From an uncultured Bacilli bacterium (lineage in GTDB: Bacteria; Bacillota_I; Bacilli_A; RF39; UBA660), in contig CALVOV010000002.1 of the NCBI GenBank assembly GCA_944350385.1, positions 53,909 to 117,908 on the forward strand: DNA of 64,000 nt. Direction: 5' to 3'. Each line of letters starts with the position of its first letter. Positions within the stretch are counted from its first letter, which is position 1. The translations under genes were made by a program, and so were the position numbers. Positions 55,592 to 63,895 of this stretch are shown piece by piece. The notes below the pieces were generated by a model, which was not told where the DNA came from, made no database searches, and saw nothing but the letters and a program-made list of their open reading frames with translations.

Positions 55592-55684
55592 CTACTTCTT
55601 CTTTAATTGTTGTAATAAATTATAATATTTAATTTCTCCTGTTTTTTTAAATAAATCCCATAAAATTTTTTCTTCTTTATTCAT
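55592..55684 (-). CDS. YqzL-like microprotein
   Basis: This 30-residue frame (start ATG 55684, AGGTGAT 5 nt upstream) reads ILWDLFKKTGEIKYYNLLQQ, matching YqzL of B. subtilis (WKVFSQTGSIDTYLLFKE), and lies, as there, between era and recO. The family is about 47 residues, so this is a shorter form. Function unknown. Confidence 0.7.
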   Translation of the reverse strand: MNKEEKILWDLFKKTGEIKYYNLLQQLKKK

Positions 55685-55738
55685 AAAAATCACCTCTACT
55701 TATATAGTGGTGATTTATATTTTTTTTATTCAAAAAAA

Positions 55739-56626
55739 TTAATTTTCTTCTTCTAAACCTAATTCAGCAAAATATTTTTCTTGATCTCGCCAATCTTTAA
55801 TTGTTTTGACAAAAGTTTCTAAGTACACTTTCTTTCCTAAAAATTCTTCCATATCATGTCGAGCACGTGTGCCAATTTCTTTTAGCATTGCTCCATTTTT
55901 GCCAATTATAATCTTCTTAACATTATCGCGATCTACCACTACTAGTACTTGAATATGAATTGATTTACTATTTTCTTCATAATTTTCTACATAGCAAGTA
56001 ACAGTATGAGGTATTTCATCATGAGTAAGTTCTAATATTTTTTCACGAACAAATTCAGCCATTATAAATCTTGTTGAAACATTAGTTAGTTCATCTTCTG
56101 AATAAATAGAATCCATATCATTTAAATATTTTTTTATTGTTTTAACTAAATCTTCCAAATTATTTTTCTTTTTAGCACTTATTGGAATAATCTCACTAAA
56201 GTTATAAATATCCTTAACACTAGCAATTTCTTCTAATAATTTACTCTTGTCCTTTACTTGATCTATTTTATTTAGAATTAAAAATATTGGTATTTCACTA
56301 TCTTTTATTTTATCTAAAATAAATTTATCTCCTTTACCAAAACCATAATTAGCTTCGATCAAAAACAATATTACATCAACATCATGGGCATTATTATAAG
56401 CCTTTTGATTCATTAAATTACCCAATTTATTAATTGGTTTATGAATACCTGGAGTATCGACAAAAATAATCTGCGAATCATCATCATTATATATTCCCTG
56501 AATAATATTGCGTGTAGTACCACTAACATTAGAAGTAATTGCCAATTTTACTCCTAAAAGACTATTCAACAACGTTGATTTACCAACATTAGGTCGTCCA
56601 ACTAAACTAACAAATCCACATTTCAT
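55739..56626 (-). CDS. era: GTPase Era
   Basis: The 295-residue GTPase assists 30S assembly at the 3' end of 16S rRNA. G domain: GRPNVGKSTLLNSLLG (G1), DTPGIHKP (G3), NKIDQV (G4), ISAKK (G5). The C-terminal KH domain has IIGKNGAMLKEIGTRAR. Starts as ATGA with the cdd stop. Confidence 0.97.
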   Translation of the reverse strand: MKCGFVSLVGRPNVGKSTLLNSLLGVKLAITSNVSGTTRNIIQGIYNDDDSQIIFVDTPGIHKPINKLGNLMNQKAYNNAHDVDVILFLIEANYGFGKGDKFILDKIKDSEIPIFLILNKIDQVKDKSKLLEEIASVKDIYNFSEIIPISAKKKNNLEDLVKTIKKYLNDMDSIYSEDELTNVSTRFIMAEFVREKILELTHDEIPHTVTCYVENYEENSKSIHIQVLVVVDRDNVKKIIIGKNGAMLKEIGTRARHDMEEFLGKKVYLETFVKTIKDWRDQEKYFAELGLEEEN

Positions 56627-57006
56627 TTTAAATCATCGCTCCCAAACCCATAAGGACATAATTCAGAAACAGTGAAAGTGTGACTATCACCATTTAATGA
56701 ATAACATATAATTAAATCTTCTCCAAAAAAGAATTCTGTAATAACTTGTCTACAAGCAAAACATGGTGTCCCAATACTTTTACTAGAAGTCATTACATGT
56801 AACTCTTTAAAATCTCCCTTTCTATACCCTGCTCCTATAGCTGCATGAATAGCATTTCTCTCAGCGCATATACTAGTTCCATTTGCATTTTCTACATTTA
56901 CTCCAGAAAACTCTTTTCCATCTTTCATAACAACAATACAACTTACTGGAAAATGAAAATAAGGACTATAACTATTTTTATGTAAAGATCTTAATTTTTC
57001 TATCAT
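56623..57006 (-). CDS. cdd: Cytidine deaminase
   Basis: The 127-residue homotetrameric type enzyme deaminates (deoxy)cytidine. Zinc motifs are CAERNAIHAAIG (Cys plus catalytic Glu) and PCFACRQVI. Substrate residues PxF and NVENANG are present. AGAGGT lies 6 nt before the ATG, 4-nt overlap with era. Confidence 0.95.
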   Translation of the reverse strand: MIEKLRSLHKNSYSPYFHFPVSCIVVMKDGKEFSGVNVENANGTSICAERNAIHAAIGAGYRKGDFKELHVMTSSKSIGTPCFACRQVITEFFFGEDLIICYSLNGDSHTFTVSELCPYGFGSDDLK

Positions 57007-57036
57007 TTTATACCTCTCTAATTAATTATTTTTATA

Positions 57037-57456
57037 CTACATAAATTCCATAATCTTAGGAATGAATATTATAATAGCACCAACAAAAGCTACAATACAA
57101 AGAATTAAAGTAGCTGAACTTGCTGTGTCTTTAGCAATCTTAGCTAATGGATGAAATTCGGTAGTAACTAAATCAACAACAGATTCAATAGCTGAATTAA
57201 TCATTTCGGTAGCAGCTATAGCTCCACAAATGAAAATAATAAACAACCACTCAAAATTAGAAATATCAACAATTAATCCTAAACTTATAGCAAAAATAGT
57301 CGCTGCTAATATAATAATCATATTATGTTCATATCGTAAACAATAAATAATACCATCTATAGCATGTAAAAAACTTTTAGCATATCTCTCTAAGGCCGTA
57401 CCAGTATCTTTATTTCTCTTAGGAGTCTTCCTAAAGAATCTAGCGAGTAATCCCAT
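57037..57456 (-). CDS. dgkA: Diacylglycerol/undecaprenol kinase family protein
   Basis: The 139-residue protein has three membrane helices and ATEMINSAIESVVDLVTTE, PLAKIAKDTASSATLI, the Bacillus DgkA/UndPK signature. It phosphorylates undecaprenol or diacylglycerol. It overlaps ybeY by 17 nt in the same direction. Confidence 0.92.
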   Translation of the reverse strand: MGLLARFFRKTPKRNKDTGTALERYAKSFLHAIDGIIYCLRYEHNMIIILAATIFAISLGLIVDISNFEWLFIIFICGAIAATEMINSAIESVVDLVTTEFHPLAKIAKDTASSATLILCIVAFVGAIIIFIPKIMEFM

Positions 57457-57895
57457 AACTACTTAATACCTCCTCCTGTTTTGAAAACATAATTTTTTCT
57501 TCTTCAGGAGTATTATGATCATATCCTAACAAATGATAAAAACCATGCACTGCTAAAAAACACAATTCACGTAATAAAGAATGTCCATAATCACCAGCTT
57601 GGTCTTTAGCACGATCAATAGAAATATAAATATCACCTAAAACTCTAATACCTTCTGGTAATACCATAGTATCATCATCTTCTAAAGCAAAAGTTATAAC
57701 ATCTGTTGGACGATCAATCTTTCTATAATTTTTATTTAATTCATGAATATCCTCATTATTAACAATGATTAAATTAAAATTAATATTTTCCAATTGTTCT
57801 TTTTCTATAGCACTTAAAAGTACCTTTTTTACAGTATCTAATTCTGGAATATCTTCTTCCACTTGATTAAATATTTCAATTTTATTATTACCCAT
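57440..57895 (-). CDS. ybeY: Endoribonuclease YbeY
   Basis: The 151-residue zinc enzyme matures 16S rRNA ends. Signature: ELCFLAVHGFYHLLGYDHNT (HxxxHxxGYDH), and LGDIYISIDRAKDQA. AGGAG precedes the ATG. Confidence 0.95.
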   Translation of the reverse strand: MGNNKIEIFNQVEEDIPELDTVKKVLLSAIEKEQLENINFNLIIVNNEDIHELNKNYRKIDRPTDVITFALEDDDTMVLPEGIRVLGDIYISIDRAKDQAGDYGHSLLRELCFLAVHGFYHLLGYDHNTPEEEKIMFSKQEEVLSSYGITR

Positions 57896-57903
57896 AAAAA
57901 CTC

Positions 57904-58503
57904 CTATATTAACATTATAATTATTATCAAAAATACTAATGCTATCGCATTAAGTACCAAATCATTCTTCAAAATATAAGGAAATTTATTACCAACTTTA
58001 CTAGCAAAAGAATATAATAAAAAGCCAATATATCCACCTAAAACATTAAGTATAATATCATCAATATCAAATACTCTACCAATTATTAATTGAACCATTT
58101 CAATTGATAAAGAAATAATAAATGACAAAATTATAACCAACTTAGGTTTTTCAGTTTTTAAATATAGACTTATAAAAAAACCAAGAGGTAAAAATAACAT
58201 CATATTCCCAATTACATTTTTAAAGAATAATCGACTGCCCATATTATATCTCAAAATTTCACGAAAGGGAATAAAATTATTTGTACTCCAAGAAACTGTA
58301 TCTCTAAAAGTAACAATTTGGAATAAGCATAAAATATAAAGTATAAAAGAAAATCTTAACAACTCTTTATATAAAATAAACTTTTCTTTATTTTTAATAA
58401 GATAAGTCAATCGCATTGATATTAAGACCACACTAGATATAACAAGCATAGGCCAAGTAATACTAAGTACACTTTGTATTGTATCATTCACTGTTTCTAA
58501 CAT
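57904..58503 (-). CDS. VanZ family membrane protein
   Basis: The 199-residue protein has about five membrane helices with NFIPFREILRY, NVIGNMMLFLPLGFFISL and DIDDIILNVLGGYIGFL, the VanZ pattern. VanZ-like proteins raise teicoplanin resistance or have uncertain envelope roles. It sits between yqfD and ybeY (phoH is not present). Confidence 0.85.
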   Translation of the reverse strand: MLETVNDTIQSVLSITWPMLVISSVVLISMRLTYLIKNKEKFILYKELLRFSFILYILCLFQIVTFRDTVSWSTNNFIPFREILRYNMGSRLFFKNVIGNMMLFLPLGFFISLYLKTEKPKLVIILSFIISLSIEMVQLIIGRVFDIDDIILNVLGGYIGFLLYSFASKVGNKFPYILKNDLVLNAIALVFLIIIIMLI

Positions 58504-58506
58504 AAA

Positions 58507-59652
58507 TCACTCTCCATCAGGTAACACTTCAGGAATTTCCTCTATTTTTGTAATATCTTCATAGACCTTAAAGAACACTCCTATTATTATTCTACTATCT
58601 TTCTCTTCTTTTTTCAAAATTTTTTTCAGAAGTATTCTATCGTCCTTGCCCAATTTATTCTCCAATTTTTTAGTGGCTTTATCTAATGCATAATTATCAA
58701 CATTGTTTATTGTAAAATTTTTATCAATGACTTCTGTTTCCATATATTCAGTAAAAAACACTCTAATAGGTAATATTTTATTATTAAAAATATCAATATT
58801 TTTTTGTTTATATGTCTTAAAACTACTTTTACTTGAATAATTTAAAAACTCAATTCCAATTCTTTTTTCTACCTTACCAGTAACATTTTCTTCATGATAG
58901 TGCTTTGGTAAATCAATATAAACTTGGTACCATACTTCTCCAAAAACTCTACCTATGCTACACTTAGTTTCTACTATTTCATCTTTATTAAAAATATTTC
59001 CACTAATTAAAATATCACCCTTTTTAACACCCCTATTAATAGCAGTCTTAACTTCGCCACTGCTAGCCTCAATATTTAAAACAATAGCATCTTTTTTTGC
59101 TACTATATTACTAGGAACACAGCTATTTTCTTCTTTATTCTTAATTCTTTCTACCACATTGATTATATATTTTGTTCCATACTCTTCTATTTCTAACCAT
59201 TCGATAGTATCATTTTCTTCTTCTAAAATTTCTTTTATAATTTTAGTTCTCGTTGTATAACTAGATTTAAAACTATATTTGAAAATACCTCTTACTTTTA
59301 AATCTTCTAAAATTATTTTTTTTAAGCGACTATTACTTGAAATAATATCTATCTTAAAAACAAAATTACTACTAATCAGTAATAATAGTAAACAAATAAA
59401 AAAACTAACTATAAAAGAAAAATAAGTCTTAAATAAATATTTAATATATAAGAATCCATATACTTTAACAATTCTAATCTTATAACTTGTTTTAATTTTC
59501 TTTATTTTTTGATAATCTCTATCACCTACAATAAAAGTCATACTTTTTTTGTTTTTTTCAAAGGAATCTATATTTATACCATTATTTATTAAAACATGTA
59601 AAAAATAATCTGGATTTTTACCAGTTATTTTTAGTTTAATTTTAGATATCAT
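58507..59652 (-). CDS. yqfD: Sporulation protein YqfD
   Basis: The 381-residue protein has one strong membrane helix (about 75-95: SFIVSFFICLLLLLISSNF) and the YqfD extracytoplasmic domain (VWYQVYIDLPKHYHE, GRVFGEV, NRGVKKGDILISG). Needed in Bacillus sporulation, under SigE control. It overlaps yqfC by 11 nt. Confidence 0.88.
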   Translation of the reverse strand: MISKIKLKITGKNPDYFLHVLINNGINIDSFEKNKKSMTFIVGDRDYQKIKKIKTSYKIRIVKVYGFLYIKYLFKTYFSFIVSFFICLLLLLISSNFVFKIDIISSNSRLKKIILEDLKVRGIFKYSFKSSYTTRTKIIKEILEEENDTIEWLEIEEYGTKYIINVVERIKNKEENSCVPSNIVAKKDAIVLNIEASSGEVKTAINRGVKKGDILISGNIFNKDEIVETKCSIGRVFGEVWYQVYIDLPKHYHEENVTGKVEKRIGIEFLNYSSKSSFKTYKQKNIDIFNNKILPIRVFFTEYMETEVIDKNFTINNVDNYALDKATKKLENKLGKDDRILLKKILKKEEKDSRIIIGVFFKVYEDITKIEEIPEVLPDGE

Positions 59653-59887
59653 TAACTTCTACCTTTAATACTTCTCCAGAAATAACTACTTCATTATCTA
59701 ATAATTTATTAAGTATAAAATTAATTCCCTTAAAAACAATTATCTTATTATTATATAAAATACTCACTCTATTATCTTCTAAAGCTAATATTTTAGTAAA
59801 ATTAATAATATGCAGTTTATTTAAAAAAACTGTATATCTAAAATCTAAATCATCAAAATATTTTCTTACAGATTCCTGCAAAGCCAT
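59642..59887 (-). CDS. yqfC: Sporulation protein YqfC (YabP family)
   Basis: The 81-residue protein is YabP/YqfC-like: VFLNKLHIINFTKILALEDNR, NEVVISGEVLKVEV. ATG 59887 lies close to AGGTG; a TTG at 59881 is another option. CATATACTT lies just upstream like a SigE -10, but no -35 was found. Confidence 0.8.
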   Translation of the reverse strand: MALQESVRKYFDDLDFRYTVFLNKLHIINFTKILALEDNRVSILYNNKIIVFKGINFILNKLLDNEVVISGEVLKVEVNDI

Positions 59888-59942
59888 CACCTAATTAAGT
59901 ATATGAATAATAAGTAAAGAAATTAATAAATATATAAATACA

Positions 59943-59974
59943 AAAAAATAAGAAATAGTTTTATTTCTTATTGC
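59943..59974 (-). terminator. Terminator of yqeY
   Basis: On the minus strand, AATAAGAAATA-aaac-TATTTCTTATT is followed by T5. Confidence 0.8.
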
Positions 59975-60405
59975 AATCTTTCTTTTATAATAGAACTTAC
60001 TTCTTTCATATCTGCTCTACCTTTTAGTTTAGCTTGAGCAACACCCATAACTTTACCCATATCTTTTTGTGATTGAGGTTTAATTTGTGAAAATATTTCA
60101 TCGATTATTTGTAGTACTTTTTCATGTGAAAATTGTTCAGGTAGATAATTCATTAAAATATCTATCTCAGCTTGTGTTTTATCAACTAAGTCTTGTCTTC
60201 CACCTTTTTCAAATTCAGTAATTGAATCTTTACGCATTTTAATTTGCTTATTTACAACATCTACTAATAACTCATCATTTTCCTCGCGTTTATGATCTAT
60301 TCTTTCTTGAGTCATAGCTGCTTTAATCATACGAATTACAGTTAATTTTTCCTTTTCATGAGCTTTCATAGCATCTATCATATCTTTTTGTAATTTTTCT
60401 ACCAT
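59968..60405 (-). CDS. yqeY: GatB/YqeY domain protein
   Basis: The 145-residue helical protein shows KEKLTVIRMIKAAM, YLPEQFS and MGKVMGVAQAKLKGRADMKEVS, the YqeY pattern; it resembles the tail of GatB and binds tRNA-like targets. ATG 60405 has GGAG 8-9 nt upstream. Confidence 0.92.
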   Translation of the reverse strand: MVEKLQKDMIDAMKAHEKEKLTVIRMIKAAMTQERIDHKREENDELLVDVVNKQIKMRKDSITEFEKGGRQDLVDKTQAEIDILMNYLPEQFSHEKVLQIIDEIFSQIKPQSQKDMGKVMGVAQAKLKGRADMKEVSSIIKERLQ

Positions 60406-60442
60406 ATTCTCATCTCCTCGAAGATATTTTAACATAAAATAT

Positions 60443-60471
60443 AAATAAAAAAAATAGAGAATTAATAATCC
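60443..60471 (-). terminator. Terminator of rpsU
   Basis: On the minus strand, AATAGGGA-ttattaat-TCTCTATT is followed by T7; one G-T pair. Confidence 0.7.
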
Positions 60472-60662
60472 CTATTATTTGCACGATTTCTTTTACGAGA
60501 ATTTTTGATTCCCTCTTTTTTAGCAGCTCTTCTTCTAACTCCTGGTTTATCGTAAGCTTCTCTTTTTTTCCATTCTGAAGGGACACCATCTCTTGCTACT
60601 TTTTGTTTGAACTTTCTTAGAGCTTGATCTAAGTTTCCTCTAACAGTTACTTTAGTTGCCAC
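60462..60662 (-). CDS. rpsU: 30S ribosomal protein S21
   Basis: The 66-residue protein shows KVTVRGNLDQALRKFKQKV, PSEWKKREAYDKPGVRRR. The start is GTG 60662, with GGGAGG 7 nt upstream and the sequence then reading like the usual MATKVTV; the longer frame is upstream sequence. Confidence 0.95.
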   Translation of the reverse strand: MATKVTVRGNLDQALRKFKQKVARDGVPSEWKKREAYDKPGVRRRAAKKEGIKNSRKRNRANNRDY

Positions 60663-60792
60663 TATTATCCCTCCCTTCACTTCAACTACCATGAATTATA
60701 ACAAATAAATTTTTTATTTTCAACATTTTTTCGACTTTTTTATTAAAATATCTAATAATTATTGCGATTTTCTAACTATTTTTGTTTTTCTT

Positions 60793-60927
60793 TTACAAAA
60801 ACTGAATAAAACAATAAATTCTATTACCAAAATAAATACCAAAATCATATAAAAAATTTAAAATAAATCCACCAATAGGTAAAGCTAATATAAAAAGAAA
60901 AAGATTCCTAATTACTTTAATGGACAT
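60793..60927 (-). CDS. Third small peptide of the bacteriocin locus (possible immunity or unprocessed bacteriocin)
   Basis: The 44-residue hydrophobic peptide starts at ATG 60927 with AAGGTG 4 nt upstream, overlapping the end of the peptide 2 gene. It has PIGG at residues 17-20, and then FLYDFGIYFGNRIYCF, which resembles VLYDVGRGVGSAIRRF in peptide 2. A leader of the usual LSxxELxxIxGG form is absent. It may be a membrane immunity peptide derived from the bacteriocin or a second class of peptide. Confidence 0.55.
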   Translation of the reverse strand: MSIKVIRNLFLFILALPIGGFILNFLYDFGIYFGNRIYCFIQFL

Positions 60928-61085
60928 AAATCACCTTCACTAAACCTTCTTATTGCTGAACCAACACCACGTCCAACATCATACAAGACTTTTATAATAC
61001 TAGTAAAAGCATTAATAACTGCAGAAGAGACTGTAGTTGTTCCACCTTTTAATAAACTTAATTTTTCTTCATCCAATTTAATCAT
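60912..61085 (-). CDS. Double-glycine leader bacteriocin-like peptide 2
   Basis: The 57-residue peptide has a classic 15-residue leader MIKLDEEKLSLLKGG, with the conserved LSLLKGG cleavage motif, then a 42-residue mature peptide with VLYDVGRGVGSAIRRF (GxxxG-like motifs) and ending CPLK. ATG 61085 has AGAGGTG 6 nt upstream and overlaps the stop of peptide 1 as ATGA. Two-peptide (class IIb) bacteriocin is the likely type; a pheromone is the alternative. Confidence 0.75.
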   Translation of the reverse strand: MIKLDEEKLSLLKGGTTTVSSAVINAFTSIIKVLYDVGRGVGSAIRRFSEGDLCPLK

Positions 61086-61228
61086 GAATTACACCTCTCC
61101 GGATTAGATATTCCTCCAGCCACGCCTGATAGAAACACCAAAGTTCCAATAATACCAAGAATAACCCAAATATTTAAAGTAAAACCGCCTTTTATACTCT
61201 CTAAATCTCTGTCACTAATTTTTTTCAT
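61082..61228 (-). CDS. Double-glycine leader bacteriocin-like peptide 1
   Basis: The 48-residue peptide has the leader MKKISDRDLESIKGG and a 33-residue mature hydrophobic part (LNIWVILGIIGTLVFLSG, VAGG). ATG 61228 has GGAGTG 9 nt upstream. It is coupled with peptide 2 by ATGA. The C39 transporter gene upstream would cut both after GG. Confidence 0.75.
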   Translation of the reverse strand: MKKISDRDLESIKGGFTLNIWVILGIIGTLVFLSGVAGGISNPERCNS

Positions 61229-61622
61229 TAATTTCATCACTCCATATTACTTCAAAAATTGAAATTAAATTTATTTTTTTCTTAAAAATACAAAATTTAT
61301 AAATACTATAAACCTTTTCATTATAAGAATCGCATTTTATTAAAACTAGATGATGACTATTATATACATTTCTAACTACTTCAATAATCTCAAACTTATT
61401 TTTCAAATCATCATAATAAATAAAATGGTTACTATGAAAAAGCTTCAAATCATCACTACTAACAACTACCTCAATAACATCATTTTTAGCAACTATACCA
61501 TTAAAAACTTTATAACAATCAATCTTCCTACAATACAAAATAAAAATATAGATAAACTCTAAATTTATTATTAATATTATAAAAAAAATTATTAAAGAAA
61601 ACTTTTCATAATTCTTTTTCAT
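61215..61622 (-). CDS. Membrane accessory protein of the bacteriocin locus
   Basis: The 135-residue protein has an N-terminal membrane helix (FSLIIFFIILIINLEFIYIF) and an outside beta-rich domain (NGIVAKNDVIEVVVSSDD, HHLVLIKCD). The place (after the C39 transporter) and fold hint at a short bacteriocin accessory/HlyD-like or bacteriocin-secretion helper protein, but no full lipoyl/HlyD domain is present. It starts inside the end of the transporter gene (17-nt overlap) and overlaps the peptide 1 start. Confidence 0.5.
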   Translation of the reverse strand: MKKNYEKFSLIIFFIILIINLEFIYIFILYCRKIDCYKVFNGIVAKNDVIEVVVSSDDLKLFHSNHFIYYDDLKNKFEIIEVVRNVYNSHHLVLIKCDSYNEKVYSIYKFCIFKKKINLISIFEVIWSDEINEKN

Positions 61623-63684
61623 ACAATTTACCATCCATTAATTTTATTATTCTATTAAAATGTTTTTTGCAATTTTTTCTATGACTAATAACAATAACTA
61701 TTTTATTTTCTAAATAATTAAAAATATCCCTTAATATTTTATCTGTTAATTCTACATCTATTTGTCCAAAGGCCTCATCAAATATGTAAATATTACTATG
61801 TCTAAGCAATGCTCGAGCTAAAACTATTCTCTGTCTTTCACCACTACTTAATAAAAAACCATTTTCTTCAATCATTTGTTTATAATTTTTTACATCATTG
61901 CCAAATATTTGATCAACCCTACATATCTGACTAATAAAAATAAATTCATCATCTTGAACATCTCTATATAAACAAATATTATTATAAACAGAGTCATTAA
62001 ATAAACGTTCATTAGCAGAAACATAACTGATGTGTTGACGAATATTCTCTAAGTGATAATGATTAATATCAATACCATCAATTTTTATCATTGAATAAGG
62101 TACTTCAATATATCTAACTAACATTTTTACTAAAGTACTTTTACCACTGCCGCTTTTACCAAAAAGCAAAACTTTATCACGTGGATTAATAGTAAGATTA
62201 ACTTTATTTAAAATAATTTTATTATTATTTTGATAAAACAAATTACATAATTCTATTTTTCCAATTAGATTATATTGTGAATAATAAGAACTTTCTTTAA
62301 AATTTTCATGTAGTATAGAATATAACTCTTCAACCCTATTCAAGCTAATAATATGATTAGGCATTTCTTCTACTTCACCAATAAATCTATTAAAATTTTT
62401 CAAACAATATTGAAAAAAAGTAGTAAAAAGAATTAAATTTTCTACTTTTAATTTATTGTTTATTACAAAATAACTACCTAAAGAATAAGTTATAATAATT
62501 AATAAATTTTCAATTAAATTAATAAACAAAAAACTAAAATCATAATGATTCAAATAGTTGTAATTAAAAGATAATAGATTTTTATATTTTATTAAAAATT
62601 TATCATAAAATCTTTTTTCTAAATGACACCCTTTAGTAGTATCAACATTACTTAATGATTCAATAATATAACTTTGAATTGTATCATCATAATATCTAAC
62701 TTTCTTATATAATTTTCTTTTTTTACTACTTCTAAAATATATAAAAGCACTACAAAGAAAATAATAAACAATAATAGATATGCTTAGAAACTTATTAATT
62801 TTTAATAGAAAACAAGTAAAAATAACTAAACTTATAAAGTCACTAATCACAAAAGAGAATAGTTGAATAAAATAATTTTTTAAATTACCTAAATCATTAA
62901 ATCTAGATAAAACCTCCCCAATAGTACGATTTTTATAATAAAAGTAAGGAAGCAAAAGTAATTGTTTAAAAGTAGATATTGTTAGTTTAGCATCAAAAAT
63001 AAACATAAATTTATATAACATTTTTCTCTTTAATAAATTTATAATAAAATTAAACAAACTAATAAAAACAAGACAAATTAATATAGATAAAATATTAAGA
63101 GAATTTAAATATTCAATAGCGTATGTCAATAAATATTTAAAAGTAAAAGACATTAATATTTCAAATAAAATTAAATTTAAAGTAAGAAATAATAATAAAA
63201 TAAAATAATTTTTATAAATAATAAAAGTTTCTGTAAAGAATTTATAGACAACTCTTTTATGATTAAAAATAGGTAATTTCTTTTTTACTTTTAAAATTAT
63301 AAAATTACTAGTAGACATTAATTTAAATTCAGAAATAGATAAAACTCTTTTGCCAACAGCTGGATCCATTATAATTACTTTATTTTGACTAATTTTATAA
63401 ATAACAACAAAATGTTGGTAGTTAGCGTTTACATGTACATGAGCTATACAAGGTAAGTTATTGTTTTCTAAATTTTTCAAGTCGCCATTTACACCATCTG
63501 CTTCCATTCCAAGAAATCTTGCTGCCTCAATCAAACAATAAGCAGTAACACCATCTTTATTAGTATTTGTTAACTTTCTCAAATATTCTTTAGATACCTC
63601 TCCTCCATAAAATCTAATTATACTTAAAAGACAACAAATACCACAATCCTTGATTCCATCTTGTAAAACTACCTTTAAGGACAA
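61606..63684 (-). CDS. Bacteriocin ABC transporter with C39 peptidase domain
   Basis: The 692-residue exporter has an N-terminal C39 protease (about 1-140: LQDGIKDCGICCLLSI with catalytic Cys, ANYQHFVVIY with His, MDPAVG with Asp), a six-helix membrane domain (about 150-430) and an ATPase domain: GKSGSGKSTLVKML (Walker A), LLSSGERQRIVLARALLRH (signature) and IYIFDEAFGQID (Walker B). It removes double-glycine leaders and exports peptides. TTG 63684 has AGGAGG 9 nt upstream. Confidence 0.9.
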   Translation of the reverse strand: MSLKVVLQDGIKDCGICCLLSIIRFYGGEVSKEYLRKLTNTNKDGVTAYCLIEAARFLGMEADGVNGDLKNLENNNLPCIAHVHVNANYQHFVVIYKISQNKVIIMDPAVGKRVLSISEFKLMSTSNFIILKVKKKLPIFNHKRVVYKFFTETFIIYKNYFILLLFLTLNLILFEILMSFTFKYLLTYAIEYLNSLNILSILICLVFISLFNFIINLLKRKMLYKFMFIFDAKLTISTFKQLLLLPYFYYKNRTIGEVLSRFNDLGNLKNYFIQLFSFVISDFISLVIFTCFLLKINKFLSISIIVYYFLCSAFIYFRSSKKRKLYKKVRYYDDTIQSYIIESLSNVDTTKGCHLEKRFYDKFLIKYKNLLSFNYNYLNHYDFSFLFINLIENLLIIITYSLGSYFVINNKLKVENLILFTTFFQYCLKNFNRFIGEVEEMPNHIISLNRVEELYSILHENFKESSYYSQYNLIGKIELCNLFYQNNNKIILNKVNLTINPRDKVLLFGKSGSGKSTLVKMLVRYIEVPYSMIKIDGIDINHYHLENIRQHISYVSANERLFNDSVYNNICLYRDVQDDEFIFISQICRVDQIFGNDVKNYKQMIEENGFLLSSGERQRIVLARALLRHSNIYIFDEAFGQIDVELTDKILRDIFNYLENKIVIVISHRKNCKKHFNRIIKLMDGKLYEKEL

Positions 63685-63705
63685 TTAACTTTCACCTCCT
63701 ACTTT

Positions 63706-63733
63706 ATTATTCGATAGGAGTTAAGAAATACAA
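63706..63733 (-). promoter_or_regulatory. Possible promoter of the bacteriocin locus
   Basis: TTGTAT (63728-63733), 16-nt spacer and AATAAT (63706-63711). The AACTCC sequence in the spacer can pair with the SD region GGAGGT if transcribed from further upstream. Weak support. Confidence 0.35.
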
Positions 63734-63758
63734 AAAAAAATCACTTATAAAAGTGATT
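63733..63758 (-). terminator. Terminator of tRNA-Arg
   Basis: On the minus strand, AAATCACTT-ttat-AAGTGATTT is followed by a T run. Confidence 0.8.
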
Positions 63759-63769
63759 TAATTTCAAAA

Positions 63770-63846
63770 TGGTGTCCGCGAGGCGACTCGAACGCCTGAC
63801 CGATCGCTTAGAAGGCGATTGCTCTATCCAGCTGAGCTACGCAGAC
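63770..63846 (-). tRNA. tRNA-Arg (anticodon UCU), CCA encoded
   Basis: The 77-nt gene folds into a full cloverleaf: acceptor GTCTGCG / CGCGGAC, D-arm with AGCTCAG, anticodon stem ATCGC/GCGAT around the loop CTTCTAA (anticodon TCT), and a T-arm with GTTCGAGTC. Discriminator A and CCA follow. It reads AGA, the favoured Arg codon in AT-rich genomes. Confidence 0.95.
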
Positions 63847-63866
63847 ATATTCAACTGACAAATAGA

Positions 63867-63895
63867 ATTATATAATAAAAGTACTTTTTTTTCAA
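63867..63895 (-). promoter_or_regulatory. SigA-type promoter of tRNA-Arg
   Basis: TTGAAA (63890-63895), 17-nt spacer and TATAAT (63867-63872) on the minus strand. Confidence 0.75.
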
